Assembly (NCBI GenBank): GCA_900757495.1
Contig: CAAENX010000021.1
Coordinates: 79,127 to 143,126 of the forward strand
DNA length: 64,000 bases
Origin: an uncultured Collinsella sp.
GTDB lineage: Bacteria > Actinomycetota > Coriobacteriia > Coriobacteriales > Coriobacteriaceae
Reading direction: 5' to 3'
A model generated the notes under the pieces. That model saw only the letters and a list, made by a program, of their open reading frames with translations, was not told the DNA's origin and did no database searches. Position 1 is the first letter of the stretch, and every line of letters starts with the position of its first letter. Shown here in pieces: positions 27,772-37,100 of the stretch. The translations under genes and the position numbers were made by a program.

Positions 27772-29742
27772 CTACGACAGGAAAATCCTCGTCCTGCCGC
27801 ACGCGTCGATAACGACCGGCAAACGCGTGCCGTCACGTTCGACCAAAAAGTGCGCCCGCTGACGGCGCGAGCAGTCACGGCAACGGACCTGCCCCGTCGC
27901 ATCCGTGACGCAGGCGCCCTCGGCAGTCAGCAAGCAGTGCTCGCACACCATGAGCTCGGGACGGTCGGCGTCAACAGGCCCCAAGACACCGGGGCAAGCG
28001 GCAAGCTCGGCAACACGCTCCGCGTCGTCGGCGACAAGCTCGGCAGGCACATACACACGGCCCGCGCCGAGCCCGCGTAGCCAGGCAAGCGTAGCCCGGT
28101 TTGCGCAAAACACCGGTGCCGCAACGTCAAACGCCACGCCCAGCTCATGCGCCATCGCCACCTGTCCCAGATTACGACAGACGACGCGCCCGGCACGCCG
28201 CATAAGCGAGCGGGTACGCGAGGCATCGGCTGCGCGACAGACCTCGTCGAGCACCACGGTCGCATCGGACAGATCGCGCTCGCCGCGCGGGTCGGCATCC
28301 ATCAGCCGCCAGGCAAAGACCATGCGATCGGAAGCCCCCTTTTCCGTCGGCTCCGTCAACGCCGCCTCGGGCACGTCGCCAACAGTCATGGCGGCCTCAA
28401 AGGGCAGTATCTCAACGGCTCGTGCAACGGGTACGACCGCGTCCGCCTCGACCCGCATGTGCCCCAGCGCCGTCGCCGTCTGCTCCAACACGCCGGCGCT
28501 ACGAATCAGGTACACCTCGCATCCCGCATCCACCTTGCGCTTGCAGTGCACGACAACGCGCTCCCCCGCCGCTGCATCCACCGGGCAGGGCACCTGGGGC
28601 CAGCGCTTGGGCACATCGGGGCGTGCATCGGCACCCGGATAGAACCGGATCTCGAGCGTGTCGCCCGCGGCCACGGCGGCATCGAGTTCGACGGTCACCT
28701 CTTCGTGACCCACCGTCACCAAGTGGCCCACGCGCACGCCCTGGTTAATCGCACGCTCAAAGCTCATGAGCTCAGCACCCGATCGCCCCCGCAGATACGC
28801 ATCGGTAAACCCGCGGTTGAACGACCTGCCCAGCTCGCGCTCGAGCGCCGACACGGCAGCGGCATCCCACGCGCCATCGCGCAGCATATCGAGCGCACGA
28901 CGCCACACCCGCACCACGTTGAACACGTAGTCGGGATTTTTCATGCGCCCCTCGATCTTGAGCGACGCCACCCCGGCCCCAACAAGCTCGGGCAGGTGCG
29001 CAATGCCCAGATAGTCGCGCGGGCACAGCAGACGATCGCCCTCCACGGAAACGACGCTCTCCCCCGCCTCGTCCACCAGGTCGTACGCCAAGCGACACGG
29101 CTGCGTACAGTCGCCGCGCATCGCCGATCGTCCACGGCGCAGAGCCGAAAACTCGCAGGCGCCCGAATATCCAATGCAAATCGCGCCATGGCAGAATACC
29201 TCGATAGGCACGCCGGTAGCACACAGGGCGGCAATCTCGTCGACCGCCAGCTCGCGGGCGGTCGTCACACGCTCGACGCCCAGCTCGTCGGCAGCCAGGC
29301 GCACGGCGCCTTCGCTATGAACGCCCGCCTGCGTGGACAGGTGAATCTCGACCCCGGGAATCGCCGCGCGCAACGCGCATACCAATCCGGCGTCGGCAAC
29401 AATCAGGGCATCGGCACCCAGCCCCAACGCATGGACCCCCAACGCCACCGCGTCGGCCAACTCGTCGTCGAACACAAACACGTTGAGGGTCACGTATACA
29501 CGCACGCCGTGCGCATGCGCCACGACGCAGCCGCGGGCGAACTCGTCGTCGGTAAAGCCGTGTGCGCTCACGCGGGCGTTAAACCCGCCCAGGCCCGCAT
29601 AGATGGCATCGGCACCCGCCGCAATCGCCGCGAGCATCTGATCGAGCCCTCCGGCAGGCGCCAGCAGCTCGGGCAGCGCCGCCTCGGCAGCCCCCGGCTC
29701 GTTATCGCATTGTCCACTCGGCCCCGTCGTCCGAATCGCCAT
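27772..29742 (-). CDS. U32-family peptidase (RlhA/YegQ-like)
   Basis: A 656-residue member of the U32 family. The N-terminal half carries ELLAPAGGLDQMLAAI (about 25-40), GADAIYAGL and the family cysteine signature region EVFCHGAICIGYSGACEFS with GDCTQPCRLAY. This four-Cys arrangement binds an Fe-S cluster in RlhA and related RNA-hydroxylating enzymes. The second half holds the U32 collagenase-like domain, and a further CxxC pair lies near the C-terminus (MVCEHCLL, RCRDCSRRQ). RNA modification (23S or tRNA hydroxylation) is therefore as likely as proteolysis. The start at 29742 follows AAGGAG; a frame extension upstream is unsupported. Confidence 0.88.
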   Translation of the reverse strand: MAIRTTGPSGQCDNEPGAAEAALPELLAPAGGLDQMLAAIAAGADAIYAGLGGFNARVSAHGFTDDEFARGCVVAHAHGVRVYVTLNVFVFDDELADAVALGVHALGLGADALIVADAGLVCALRAAIPGVEIHLSTQAGVHSEGAVRLAADELGVERVTTARELAVDEIAALCATGVPIEVFCHGAICIGYSGACEFSALRRGRSAMRGDCTQPCRLAYDLVDEAGESVVSVEGDRLLCPRDYLGIAHLPELVGAGVASLKIEGRMKNPDYVFNVVRVWRRALDMLRDGAWDAAAVSALERELGRSFNRGFTDAYLRGRSGAELMSFERAINQGVRVGHLVTVGHEEVTVELDAAVAAGDTLEIRFYPGADARPDVPKRWPQVPCPVDAAAGERVVVHCKRKVDAGCEVYLIRSAGVLEQTATALGHMRVEADAVVPVARAVEILPFEAAMTVGDVPEAALTEPTEKGASDRMVFAWRLMDADPRGERDLSDATVVLDEVCRAADASRTRSLMRRAGRVVCRNLGQVAMAHELGVAFDVAAPVFCANRATLAWLRGLGAGRVYVPAELVADDAERVAELAACPGVLGPVDADRPELMVCEHCLLTAEGACVTDATGQVRCRDCSRRQRAHFLVERDGTRLPVVIDACGRTRIFLS

Positions 29743-29907
29743 CGGCAAACTCCTTACCAACAAGGTATGCATTCACTCTGAAAAATACCGTCATCCAGCA
29801 TACACGAGGCCTCGCGCGCCTCGTTTGGTTTATCGTGTAATAACTTATGTCCATCCTGCCCCAGCGGCGCACCCGCCGCCCGGCACGACATACCTGGAGG
29901 TCAATAT

Positions 29908-32139
29908 ATGGGTCCTCGCCAACGACAGGGGCGCGGTCGTTCCAAGACGCATGCCCTGCCCATGATCCTGCTCTCGTTCTTGGGCCTTTTGCTCATCGCG
30001 GGCGTAGCGTTTGGGATTGGCATGATCGGCAACGTCAATCGTTGGCTGTCCGATCTGCCCGACTATACCGACGCCAACGCCTATCTGGTGAGTGAACCCA
30101 CCGAGATCGTCGATTGCAACGGCAACAAGATCGCGAGCTTCTACACGCAAAACCGCAAGTCCATCACCAAGGACCAGGTTTCCCCGTACGTGCTGCAGGG
30201 CACCGTCGACGTCGAGGACGAGCGCTTCTATGAGCACGGCGGCATCGACCTGTGGGGCATTGCTCGCGCAGCGGTGGCGACCCTTTCCGGTGGCCACGAG
30301 GGCGCCTCGACCATCACCCAACAGCTGGTGCGTAACACCATCCTGCAAGAGGAGCAGTTCGACTCGACCATCGAGCGTAAGGTTCGCGAGGCCTACATCG
30401 CCATCAAGATGGAGGAAATGTACTCCAAGGACGAGATCCTCATGATGTACCTCAACACCATCTATTACGGCCACGGTGCCTACGGCATCGAGGCCGCAGC
30501 CGAGACCTATCTGTCCAAGAGCGCCGCCGACCTCACCCTGAGCGAGGCCGCGCTGCTCATCGGCCTTCCCAACTCGCCTTCGCAGTACGACCCCACGGTC
30601 AATCCCGATCTGGCACTGTCTCGCCGCAACAAGGTTCTCGATAACATGCTGCGCCTGGGCCACATCACCCAGAAGGAGCACGACGCCGCGCAGGCAGAGC
30701 CCATCACCCTCAACGTAACTGAAATTTCGGGCAGTGGCGTCGACGTGTATTCGCAGCCCTACTTTGTCGCCTATGTTAAGCAGCTGCTGGAGCAGGAGTT
30801 CTCCACCGACGTGCTGTTTAAGGGCGGCCTAACCGTCAAAACCACCATCGACCCGACCATGCAGCAGACTGCCGAGGAGGCCGTGCGCGCCCAGCTCGAC
30901 ACGCTTTCGCTCGACGGCCTGGACATGGGCATGGTCGTCGTCGACCCCAAGACCGGTTACATCAAGTGCATGGTGGGCGGCTACGACTATAACGCCGACG
31001 AGAACCACGTGAACCACGCCACGGCCAAGCGTCCCGTAGGCTCCACGTTTAAGGCCTTTACGCTGGCCACTGCCATCCAAAACGGCATGAACCCCAACGT
31101 CACCCTCAATTGCAACTCGCCTCTTACAGCCAAGGGCACCACGACCAAGGTGCAAAACTATGCCAACCAGAGCTACGGTACCATCACGCTCAAGCAGGCG
31201 ACGGCATACTCCTCCAACACCGGCTATATCCAGGTTGCAGAGGCTATCGGCAATAACAAGATCATGTCCCTCGTCAAAAAGCTCGGCATCGATCCTTCTA
31301 AGGACAATATCGAGGACGTTCCCGTCATGACGCTCGGTACCGGCTCCATCTCGCCGCTCGAGATGGCCGCGGCCTATGCCACGTTTGCCAACGGCGGTTA
31401 CTATCGCCAGCCGATCGCCATCACCGAGATTGATTCGCGAACTGGCTCGGTGCTGTACCAGCACACCGATAACCCCTCGCAGGTGCTCTCCACCGGCGAG
31501 GCCGCGGCAGTGACCGACGTCCTGACCGGCGTCATGCAGGGCAGCGGCACGGGTGCCGCCGGCGCGCTGAGCGTCAACCAGCCCTATGCCGGCAAGACGG
31601 GTACCACCGACAACACCACCAACCTTTGGTTCTGCGGCTACACGCCGCAGCTGGCATGCGCCCTGTGGACCGGTTATTCCGCAGGCGAGATTCCCATCCA
31701 AAAGTACGGCATGGACCTGCTGGGCGATAGCACCAACCTGCCCGTCTTTAAGAAATTTATGAACACTGTTCTTGCGGGGACCGGGCGCGAGGAATTCCCG
31801 ACCGGAACGGCTCCCACGTACAAGAACAATAATGTCTGGAAGTTCTACGGCACCAGCAGCGCCAGGAAGTCGGAAAACGAGGAAAACGAAGACAAGGGGG
31901 GGACCACCACAACAACGACCACGACTACCACGACGACCGAGACCACGGGTGGCGATACGACCGGCGGCAACGGTGCGACCGGCGGCGACGGTACAACGGG
32001 CGGAGACGGCACGACAGGCGGCGACGGCAGTGGCGGCGAGGGCGGCTCTCCTACTCCTACCCCCACCCCTACTCCCACTCCCACTCCCACGCCCACGCCC
32101 ACGCCTACCCCCACACCCGATCCTTCAACAGGTCAGTAG
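29908..32139 (+). CDS. class A penicillin-binding protein (transglycosylase/transpeptidase)
   Basis: A 743-residue bifunctional cell-wall synthase. It has a short basic cytoplasmic tail, one membrane anchor (about 17-40), and a GT51 glycosyltransferase domain with VEDERFYEHGGID (catalytic Glu) and GASTITQQLVRN. The transpeptidase has SxxK at 379-382 (PVGSTFKAF), SSN at 435-437 and KTGTT at 563-567, all intact. From about residue 655 the tail is low-complexity: a run of 12 Thr, TGGDG repeats and a Pro-Thr repeat, probably a flexible wall-spanning linker. The start follows TGGAGG. It is monocistronic. Confidence 0.94.
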   Translation: MGPRQRQGRGRSKTHALPMILLSFLGLLLIAGVAFGIGMIGNVNRWLSDLPDYTDANAYLVSEPTEIVDCNGNKIASFYTQNRKSITKDQVSPYVLQGTVDVEDERFYEHGGIDLWGIARAAVATLSGGHEGASTITQQLVRNTILQEEQFDSTIERKVREAYIAIKMEEMYSKDEILMMYLNTIYYGHGAYGIEAAAETYLSKSAADLTLSEAALLIGLPNSPSQYDPTVNPDLALSRRNKVLDNMLRLGHITQKEHDAAQAEPITLNVTEISGSGVDVYSQPYFVAYVKQLLEQEFSTDVLFKGGLTVKTTIDPTMQQTAEEAVRAQLDTLSLDGLDMGMVVVDPKTGYIKCMVGGYDYNADENHVNHATAKRPVGSTFKAFTLATAIQNGMNPNVTLNCNSPLTAKGTTTKVQNYANQSYGTITLKQATAYSSNTGYIQVAEAIGNNKIMSLVKKLGIDPSKDNIEDVPVMTLGTGSISPLEMAAAYATFANGGYYRQPIAITEIDSRTGSVLYQHTDNPSQVLSTGEAAAVTDVLTGVMQGSGTGAAGALSVNQPYAGKTGTTDNTTNLWFCGYTPQLACALWTGYSAGEIPIQKYGMDLLGDSTNLPVFKKFMNTVLAGTGREEFPTGTAPTYKNNNVWKFYGTSSARKSENEENEDKGGTTTTTTTTTTTTETTGGDTTGGNGATGGDGTTGGDGTTGGDGSGGEGGSPTPTPTPTPTPTPTPTPTPTPTPDPSTGQ
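31898..32115 (+). repeat. low-complexity tandem repeats encoding the PBP tail
   Basis: Three successive simple-sequence blocks: ACN triplets (12 Thr codons), a GGCGGNGACGGNAC-like 15-bp unit for TGGDG, and a CCNACN hexamer giving Pro-Thr. All unit lengths are multiples of three, so length changes would keep the frame. Confidence 0.85.
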
Positions 32140-32157
32140 CCAGCCATAGCCAGCAAT

Positions 32158-32196
32158 GGGGCCCGGACAGCGCGCACGCTGCACGGGCCCCTTTTT
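32158..32196 (+). terminator. Rho-independent terminator of the PBP gene
   Basis: An 8-bp stem GGGGCCCG/CGGGCCCC (32158-32165 with 32184-32191) is followed by TTTTT. Confidence 0.85.
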
Positions 32197-32241
32197 CGTC
32201 TTACCCGGACAATGCCACCGTACGTCTCCAGGCACCGACAC

Positions 32242-32268
32242 AAAAAGACGCCGGCTCTAGCCGACGTC
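32242..32268 (-). terminator. Rho-independent terminator of argR
   Basis: On the minus strand a GACGTCGG/CCGGCGTC stem (one G-U) is followed by TTTTTG, 54 bp after the argR stop. Confidence 0.7.
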
Positions 32269-32322
32269 CCTACAAGTTTATGAAACTGCGTATACGTAAA
32301 CGACGCGCACGCCGCACATCCC

Positions 32323-32760
32323 CTACTTACGAGAGTTACTCAGCTTGTTGATGAGCGCCTCAAGGCGCTCGCCGTCCTCGGCTGTCTGCGCAATGACCAG
32401 GATCGTGTCGTTGCCGGCAAGCGAGCCGAGCACATCGGGCAGCTCCGCAGCATCGACGGCTGCGGCAATACCAGAAGCCGTACCGGGCTGTGCCTTGATC
32501 ATAACCAGATTATCGGTGCGCAGCACGCCGGTAACCAACTCGGAGACCATGCGCTGCAAATGCAGGTCTTCGGCAAGGACATAGATGCCCTCGGGGAGTT
32601 TACGCAGTCCCATATCCGCGATGTCGCGCGAAACGGTCGCCTGCGTGCAATCGAAACCCATGGCACGCAGCTCGTCTACCAAAACGCGCTGTGTGCGTAC
32701 GTCCTTGTTGCGCACGATATCTCTGATGGCATCCTGGCGCCCATTGCGTTTTTTAGCCAT
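32323..32760 (-). CDS. argR: arginine repressor ArgR
   Basis: A 145-residue regulator of arginine metabolism. The N-terminal winged helix has RQDAIRDIV, and the recognition helix TQATVSRDIADMGLRKL is characteristic of ArgR. The C-terminal domain (about 75-145) carries the hexamerisation and arginine-binding region around GTASGIAAAVDAAELPDVLGSLAGNDTILVI, with the GNDT motif. The start at 32760 follows GAGTGAGG. A perfect 17-bp palindrome lies 29 bp upstream and could be its own operator. No arginine biosynthesis genes are nearby; it regulates in trans. Confidence 0.94.
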   Translation of the reverse strand: MAKKRNGRQDAIRDIVRNKDVRTQRVLVDELRAMGFDCTQATVSRDIADMGLRKLPEGIYVLAEDLHLQRMVSELVTGVLRTDNLVMIKAQPGTASGIAAAVDAAELPDVLGSLAGNDTILVIAQTAEDGERLEALINKLSNSRK

Positions 32761-32789
32761 ACAAAACCTCACTCCATAGATGGCGGAGA

Positions 32790-32806
32790 CAATCACTCAG
32801 TGATTG
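32790..32806. promoter_or_regulatory. palindromic operator candidate upstream of argR
   Basis: CAATCACTCAGTGATTG is a perfect 8-bp dyad with one central base, 30 bp before the argR start codon. Its length is near that of an ARG box (18 bp) but the sequence departs from the known consensus, so self-regulation is a guess. Confidence 0.4.
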
Positions 32807-32892
32807 AATAGTTTAGCGCTATTAAAGGGTATTTGTGAATAAGAACGCATTTCGAAACAATTCCATGCAAGATTATTTCGAACATAGCCATC

Positions 32893-33933
32893 TTAGGAGA
32901 TTTTGGCACCCGTCCGGTTAAAAAAAGCGGCCAGGTGCGTATACATCACGCAACGCGCAGGCTTGGCACGGGCAATCGGTCCAAACAACAGGCCGAGTCG
33001 ACGATGGTTGTCGCTGAGTGCCGCGGCCATCTGACGAGTCCGAGATGCCTCGAGCATATCACGCAAACGAGCGGAACGCTCAATTGAAGAAACCCCATGC
33101 GGGCTCAAGCACAAGTTTTCGATGCAGGCGACCAGCCCGGCGAAGTAAAACATATGGCTCGCCGCCTTTAGCTGCGTGTCGCTGCTCGCCTCAGCAAGCG
33201 AATCAGTAAGCGCGTCAAGCGCCCGGGCGTCATCGGTAAGCTTGGCAAACAAAGTGGGGTCAAAAGCATCTGTGAGCTGCGGCGCCACCGCGTGGAAACA
33301 GGCGCCGCCGCACCCGGATATGCGTTGCGCGTGCGAAAGAGCGCATGTCATAAACCCAATCGTGCGAAACGCACGATCTCGCGACAAACACGTCTCGAAC
33401 AACGAGCGGCTATACATCACACCAGAAGTCTGGGCAATCAGGCCGCCGGAAATCATCTGAGACAGACCAGCCGCCAAAGAAGCACGGTCATCGATCGTAA
33501 GAGAGGTGGCATCCAGTACGCGCGAATGGCGCTCACGATGAGCGTCGTAGCGGTCGAGCGATGCCGTGGGAATCACCATGTCTGCCGCAGCATCGCATGC
33601 AACATCGACCATCTTGGAAAGGGACTGCGGGGCAAACCACTCGTCGGCGTTCATGGCAACTATCTGCAAGCCACGCGAGGCGGCAAAACCGGCCTTGAGA
33701 CATGCTCCGTGCGCCGAATCCTCGACGTCGATCAAATCGATGTGAATATCTCTGCCGGCGGCAACCTCGAGCGAATGGCGCACACCCGGTGCGACATCGC
33801 GGAATACGACAACAATCTGCAGATCATAGAGGTCTTGGTTCTGGACGCTCTCGAGCGCGCGCATCGCATAGCTGGGTGAACCCTCGACAACGAGGATTAC
33901 AGAAAGTCGCGGATGCGAACCACGTCGAACCAA
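32893..33933 (-). CDS. glycosyltransferase family 2-like protein
   Basis: A 346-residue protein whose first 110 residues resemble a GT2 (GT-A) fold. These include the strand LSVILVVEG, ALESVQNQDLYDLQIVVV, and MNADEWFAP in the place of the DxD metal-binding motif. The rest is helical and not recognised, and there is no membrane anchor. Such enzymes add sugars to cell-surface polymers, but the degenerate DxD makes activity uncertain. The start is probably TTG at 33933 behind GAGAGGA. It is flanked by argR and truA on the same strand, with no polysaccharide cluster. Confidence 0.7.
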   Translation of the reverse strand: MVRRGSHPRLSVILVVEGSPSYAMRALESVQNQDLYDLQIVVVFRDVAPGVRHSLEVAAGRDIHIDLIDVEDSAHGACLKAGFAASRGLQIVAMNADEWFAPQSLSKMVDVACDAAADMVIPTASLDRYDAHRERHSRVLDATSLTIDDRASLAAGLSQMISGGLIAQTSGVMYSRSLFETCLSRDRAFRTIGFMTCALSHAQRISGCGGACFHAVAPQLTDAFDPTLFAKLTDDARALDALTDSLAEASSDTQLKAASHMFYFAGLVACIENLCLSPHGVSSIERSARLRDMLEASRTRQMAAALSDNHRRLGLLFGPIARAKPARCVMYTHLAAFFNRTGAKIS

Positions 33934-34097
33934 GTTTTCCGTCCTCTCGACAGCGCCAAATCAAACCGTCGTTCATGGTACACCCGAGCTATAAAGGCAA
34001 CGAGCCGCCTAACATGTTGCACGCCAAGAACAGATGTTGCACACGCGCAGCTCACACATAATATGTGCCGCCAGGTACGGATGCGTCGAGCACTCCC

Positions 34098-34922
34098 CTA
34101 GTCGAGCACGACAAGCTCGTCAGGGTCGTAATCCACGCCCATAAACGTAAGGCCACAGGCAGGCGCCGTGGGACCCGCAGCGGTACGGTCGCAGGCGTCA
34201 ATAACCTCGCGCATCCACTGGGGATCGCGACGATGCATGCCGATCTCGACGAGGGTGCCCACAATGGTTCGCACCATCGAATGCAAAAACGCATTGCCCT
34301 CGATGGTAAACGTGAGGATGTCCTCGCCAAAGGCGACCTCATGGCCAAACTCGGCGCGCATCACGCAGCGGTGCGTAGGCTTGCCCACGGCAGACGCCAC
34401 CTTGCAAAAGCTCTTAAAGTCCTGCTCGCCCAAGAGCGCAGGGCAGGCGGCCCCCATCGCATCGACGTCGAGGGGATAGCGATGCCACCACACAGCACCG
34501 CGTGACAGTACGGGGCGCGCATCACGATCGGCAATGCGATAGGTGTAAGTACGAGAACGTGCGTCAAAGCGCGCAGAAAAGCCCTTACGAGCCTTGTAGA
34601 CCTCATTTATGGCGATATCTTTACCCAGGAGGGCATCCATAGCCCTCAGCCATCTACGGCGCGTACACGCAAGCTCAGCGTCCGTTACAGGCACGCTGAT
34701 GTACTGCGCCACCGCATGCACGCCGGCATCGGTACGCCCCGCACACGTCAGATCGATCGGGCGGCGCAGCAGCGTCTCGATAGCGCGGCGCAACTCGCCC
34801 GCAACGGTCGTCTGGCCCGGCTGTTCGGCAAATCCGCTATACGATGAGCCATCGTAGGCAACACGGAACACGAGGGTGGCATCGAGCTCAGGAATCGAAT
34901 TGAAATCAGACGGCGCGGTCAT
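34098..34922 (-). CDS. truA: tRNA pseudouridine(38-40) synthase TruA
   Basis: A 274-residue pseudouridine synthase modifying the anticodon arm of many tRNAs. The catalytic Asp is in CAGRTDAGVHAVAQ (about 60-73), followed by FSARFDARSRTYTYRI and the C-terminal FLHSMVRTIVGTLVEIG motif, all typical of TruA. The start at 34922 follows GGGAG. It lies downstream of rplQ, as in many bacteria, but a strong terminator separates them, so it may have its own promoter. Confidence 0.95.
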   Translation of the reverse strand: MTAPSDFNSIPELDATLVFRVAYDGSSYSGFAEQPGQTTVAGELRRAIETLLRRPIDLTCAGRTDAGVHAVAQYISVPVTDAELACTRRRWLRAMDALLGKDIAINEVYKARKGFSARFDARSRTYTYRIADRDARPVLSRGAVWWHRYPLDVDAMGAACPALLGEQDFKSFCKVASAVGKPTHRCVMRAEFGHEVAFGEDILTFTIEGNAFLHSMVRTIVGTLVEIGMHRRDPQWMREVIDACDRTAAGPTAPACGLTFMGVDYDPDELVVLD

Positions 34923-34956
34923 GAGCGCTCCCAACAAACAATCACGGTATCGCGAC

Positions 34957-34986
34957 AAAAAAGAGGGGCACGCGAACGTACCCCTC
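34957..34986 (-). terminator. Rho-independent terminator at the end of the ribosomal protein operon
   Basis: A 10-bp stem (34963-34972 with 34977-34986, one G-U) with a 4-nt loop is followed on the minus strand by TTTTTT. It lies 26 bp after the rplQ stop. Confidence 0.88.
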
Positions 34987-35012
34987 GAATATAGCCTATG
35001 CAGACGGATTGT

Positions 35013-35480
35013 CTACTCAGCGGTCTCCTCAGCAGGAGCCTCCCCGGCAGCCTCGACCTTCTTGGGAGCAGCGGCCTTCTTGGGGGCCGGAGCAGCCTTC
35101 TTGGCCTTGGGCGTGCAAGGCTCGGTGACGAGCTCCATGATAACGATAGGAGCGTTATCGCCCTTACGGTTACCGAGCTTCATGATGCGGGTGTAACCGC
35201 CGTTGCGGTCCTGCCACATACCCTGGGCAGCCTTGTCGAAAATCTCGCCAACGAGCTGCTTATCACCGAGCTTGGCGATGGCCAGACGACGAGAGTGCAG
35301 GTCGCCCTTCTTGGCCCAGGTGATGATCGGGTCGACGACCGAACGCAGCGCCTTAGCGCGGGTCTCGGTGGTCTTGATGCGGTCGTTCTCGAAGAGGGCC
35401 TTAGCAAGGCTCTTCTTCATGGCCTTGGTGTGGCTCGCATCGGTGCCGAGCTTCAGGCCCTTCTTAACGTTATGACGCAT
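35013..35480 (-). CDS. rplQ: 50S ribosomal protein L17 with extended tail
   Basis: A 155-residue L17 with the family opening RHNVKKGLKLGTDASHTKAM and the core LVGEIFDKAA followed by GGYTRIMKLGNRKGDNAPIVIMEL. Residues after about 122 form an Ala/Lys/Pro/Glu-rich tail (KKAAPAPKKAAAPKK) not needed for the L17 fold, similar in style to the tail on L31 in this genome. It is the last gene of the operon, 30 bp after rpoA, and is followed by a strong terminator. Confidence 0.96.
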   Translation of the reverse strand: MRHNVKKGLKLGTDASHTKAMKKSLAKALFENDRIKTTETRAKALRSVVDPIITWAKKGDLHSRRLAIAKLGDKQLVGEIFDKAAQGMWQDRNGGYTRIMKLGNRKGDNAPIVIMELVTEPCTPKAKKAAPAPKKAAAPKKVEAAGEAPAEETAE

Positions 35481-35510
35481 GGTCTAGTTTCTCCTCAAAA
35501 ATGCGAAGCA

Positions 35511-36452
35511 TTAAGCCTTCAGGCTCAGGCCCATGGACTCAAGCTTGTCCTTCACTTCCTCGATCGACTTAACACCGAAGTTACGGATGTTGAGCAGATC
35601 GTTCTCCGAGAACTCAACGAGCTGACGGACCGAGTGAATGCTGGCGCGCTTAAGGCAGTTATAGGAACGGACGGAAAGATCCAGATCCTCGATCTGCTTG
35701 TCCAGCTCGGCGTTGTCGTTGGTGACCTCGGGAGCGAAGATCGAAGCCTCCTCCTCGACCTCGGGGGTCTCGGCAAGGTTCATAAAGGCAGCCATATGCT
35801 GGTTGATGATATTGGCAGCCTGGACCACGGCGTCGCGCGGAGCGATGGAGCCGTTGGTCTCGATCTCGAGGACAAGGCGGTCATAGTCGGTGTGCTGACC
35901 GACACGGCAAGCCTCAACGAGCTTGGCGCAGCGGGACACCGGCGAGTACAACGAGTCGACGTGGATCACACCGATGGGATCGTTGTCGCGCTTGTTAGCC
36001 TCGCCAGAGACATAGCCGCGGCCATAGCCGATGCGCATGCTCATGGTGAGATGGCCACCCTCGGTGAGCGTAGCGATGTGCTGCTCGGGGTTGACCAGCT
36101 CAAACTCGGACGGAATAAAGAAGTCCGCACCGGTGACCTCACAGGGGCCGTCAACCGAGATGGTGGCGGTCGCCTCGTCGGTCGTGCCGAGAGCCCTGAA
36201 GACAAGACCCTTGACATTCAGGACGATGTCGGTGACATCCTCGACCATGTTAGGGATGGTCATGAACTCGTGCTGCGCGCCATCGATCTGAATAGCCTCG
36301 ACGGCGGCACCCTCGAGCGAGGACAGAAGAACGCGACGAAGGGAGTTACCCAGCGTATCGCCGTAGCCACGCTCGAGCGGCTCAACGGAGACACGAGCAG
36401 ACGTCTCGTTAATCTCTTCGACCTGAACCTGAGGCCTAATGAATTCTGACAT
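35511..36452 (-). CDS. rpoA: RNA polymerase alpha subunit
   Basis: A 313-residue alpha subunit. The N-terminal assembly domain (about 1-230) includes EPLERGYGDTLGNSLRRVLLSSLEGAAV; the C-terminal domain (about 245-313) has the helix-hairpin-helix stretch NCLKRASIHSVRQL with FSENDLLNIRNFG, which contacts UP elements and activators. The linker is acidic (EVEEEASIF). It sits between rpsD and rplQ as in the alpha operon. The start follows GGAGGTAATAC. Confidence 0.97.
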   Translation of the reverse strand: MSEFIRPQVQVEEINETSARVSVEPLERGYGDTLGNSLRRVLLSSLEGAAVEAIQIDGAQHEFMTIPNMVEDVTDIVLNVKGLVFRALGTTDEATATISVDGPCEVTGADFFIPSEFELVNPEQHIATLTEGGHLTMSMRIGYGRGYVSGEANKRDNDPIGVIHVDSLYSPVSRCAKLVEACRVGQHTDYDRLVLEIETNGSIAPRDAVVQAANIINQHMAAFMNLAETPEVEEEASIFAPEVTNDNAELDKQIEDLDLSVRSYNCLKRASIHSVRQLVEFSENDLLNIRNFGVKSIEEVKDKLESMGLSLKA

Positions 36453-36484
36453 GTATTACCTCCAGCCTCAGCAGCCCGGATGGA

Positions 36485-37081
36485 CTACTTAGAGTAGAGC
36501 TCGACGATGAGCTGCTCGTTGATATCACCGCTGATCTGCTCACGCGTCGGCAGAGCGAGCACGTTACCAGACAGCTTCTCGATATCGACCTCGAGCCAGC
36601 CAGGGACCTCGAAACGCTCGGAGGAAATCAAAGCCTCCTTGATGGGGAGGAGGTCACGGAACTTCTCGCCGACAGCGACGACGTCGCCGGCCTTGACGCG
36701 GTAGGACGGGATGTCCACGCGCTTGCCGTTCACGGTGAAGTGACCGTGACGGACGGACTGACGAGCCTCTTTGCGAGTACGGGCGAAACCAAGACGGAAG
36801 ACGACGTTGTCGAGGCGAGACTCAAGGATGATCATGAGGTTCTCACCAGTGACGCCGTTCATCTTACGGGCCTTGTTGAAGTAGCCGTGGAACTGCTTCT
36901 CCAGAACGCCATAAATGAACTTGACCTTCTGCTTCTCGCGCAGCTGCATGCCGTACTCAGATTCCTTGCGACGGCGCTTGGGCTGACGGATAGATTCCTT
37001 CTTGCTGCTGTAACCGAGCTCAGCGGGATCGATCCCGAGCTGACGGCAGCGCTTAAGAACAGGAGTCCTGTCGATTGCCAT
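36485..37081 (-). CDS. rpsD: 30S ribosomal protein S4
   Basis: A 198-residue S4, a primary 16S rRNA-binding protein. The N-terminal region lacks the zinc cysteines seen in some S4 proteins (C- type, apart from Cys12). The S4 domain carries RLDNVVFRLGFARTRKEARQ and VRHGHFTVNGKRVDIPSY. In other bacteria S4 represses the alpha operon; no leader structure was identified here. It is followed by rpoA after 32 bp. Confidence 0.96.
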   Translation of the reverse strand: MAIDRTPVLKRCRQLGIDPAELGYSSKKESIRQPKRRRKESEYGMQLREKQKVKFIYGVLEKQFHGYFNKARKMNGVTGENLMIILESRLDNVVFRLGFARTRKEARQSVRHGHFTVNGKRVDIPSYRVKAGDVVAVGEKFRDLLPIKEALISSERFEVPGWLEVDIEKLSGNVLALPTREQISGDINEQLIVELYSK

Positions 37082-37100
37082 ATTGATACGATCCTTTCAG

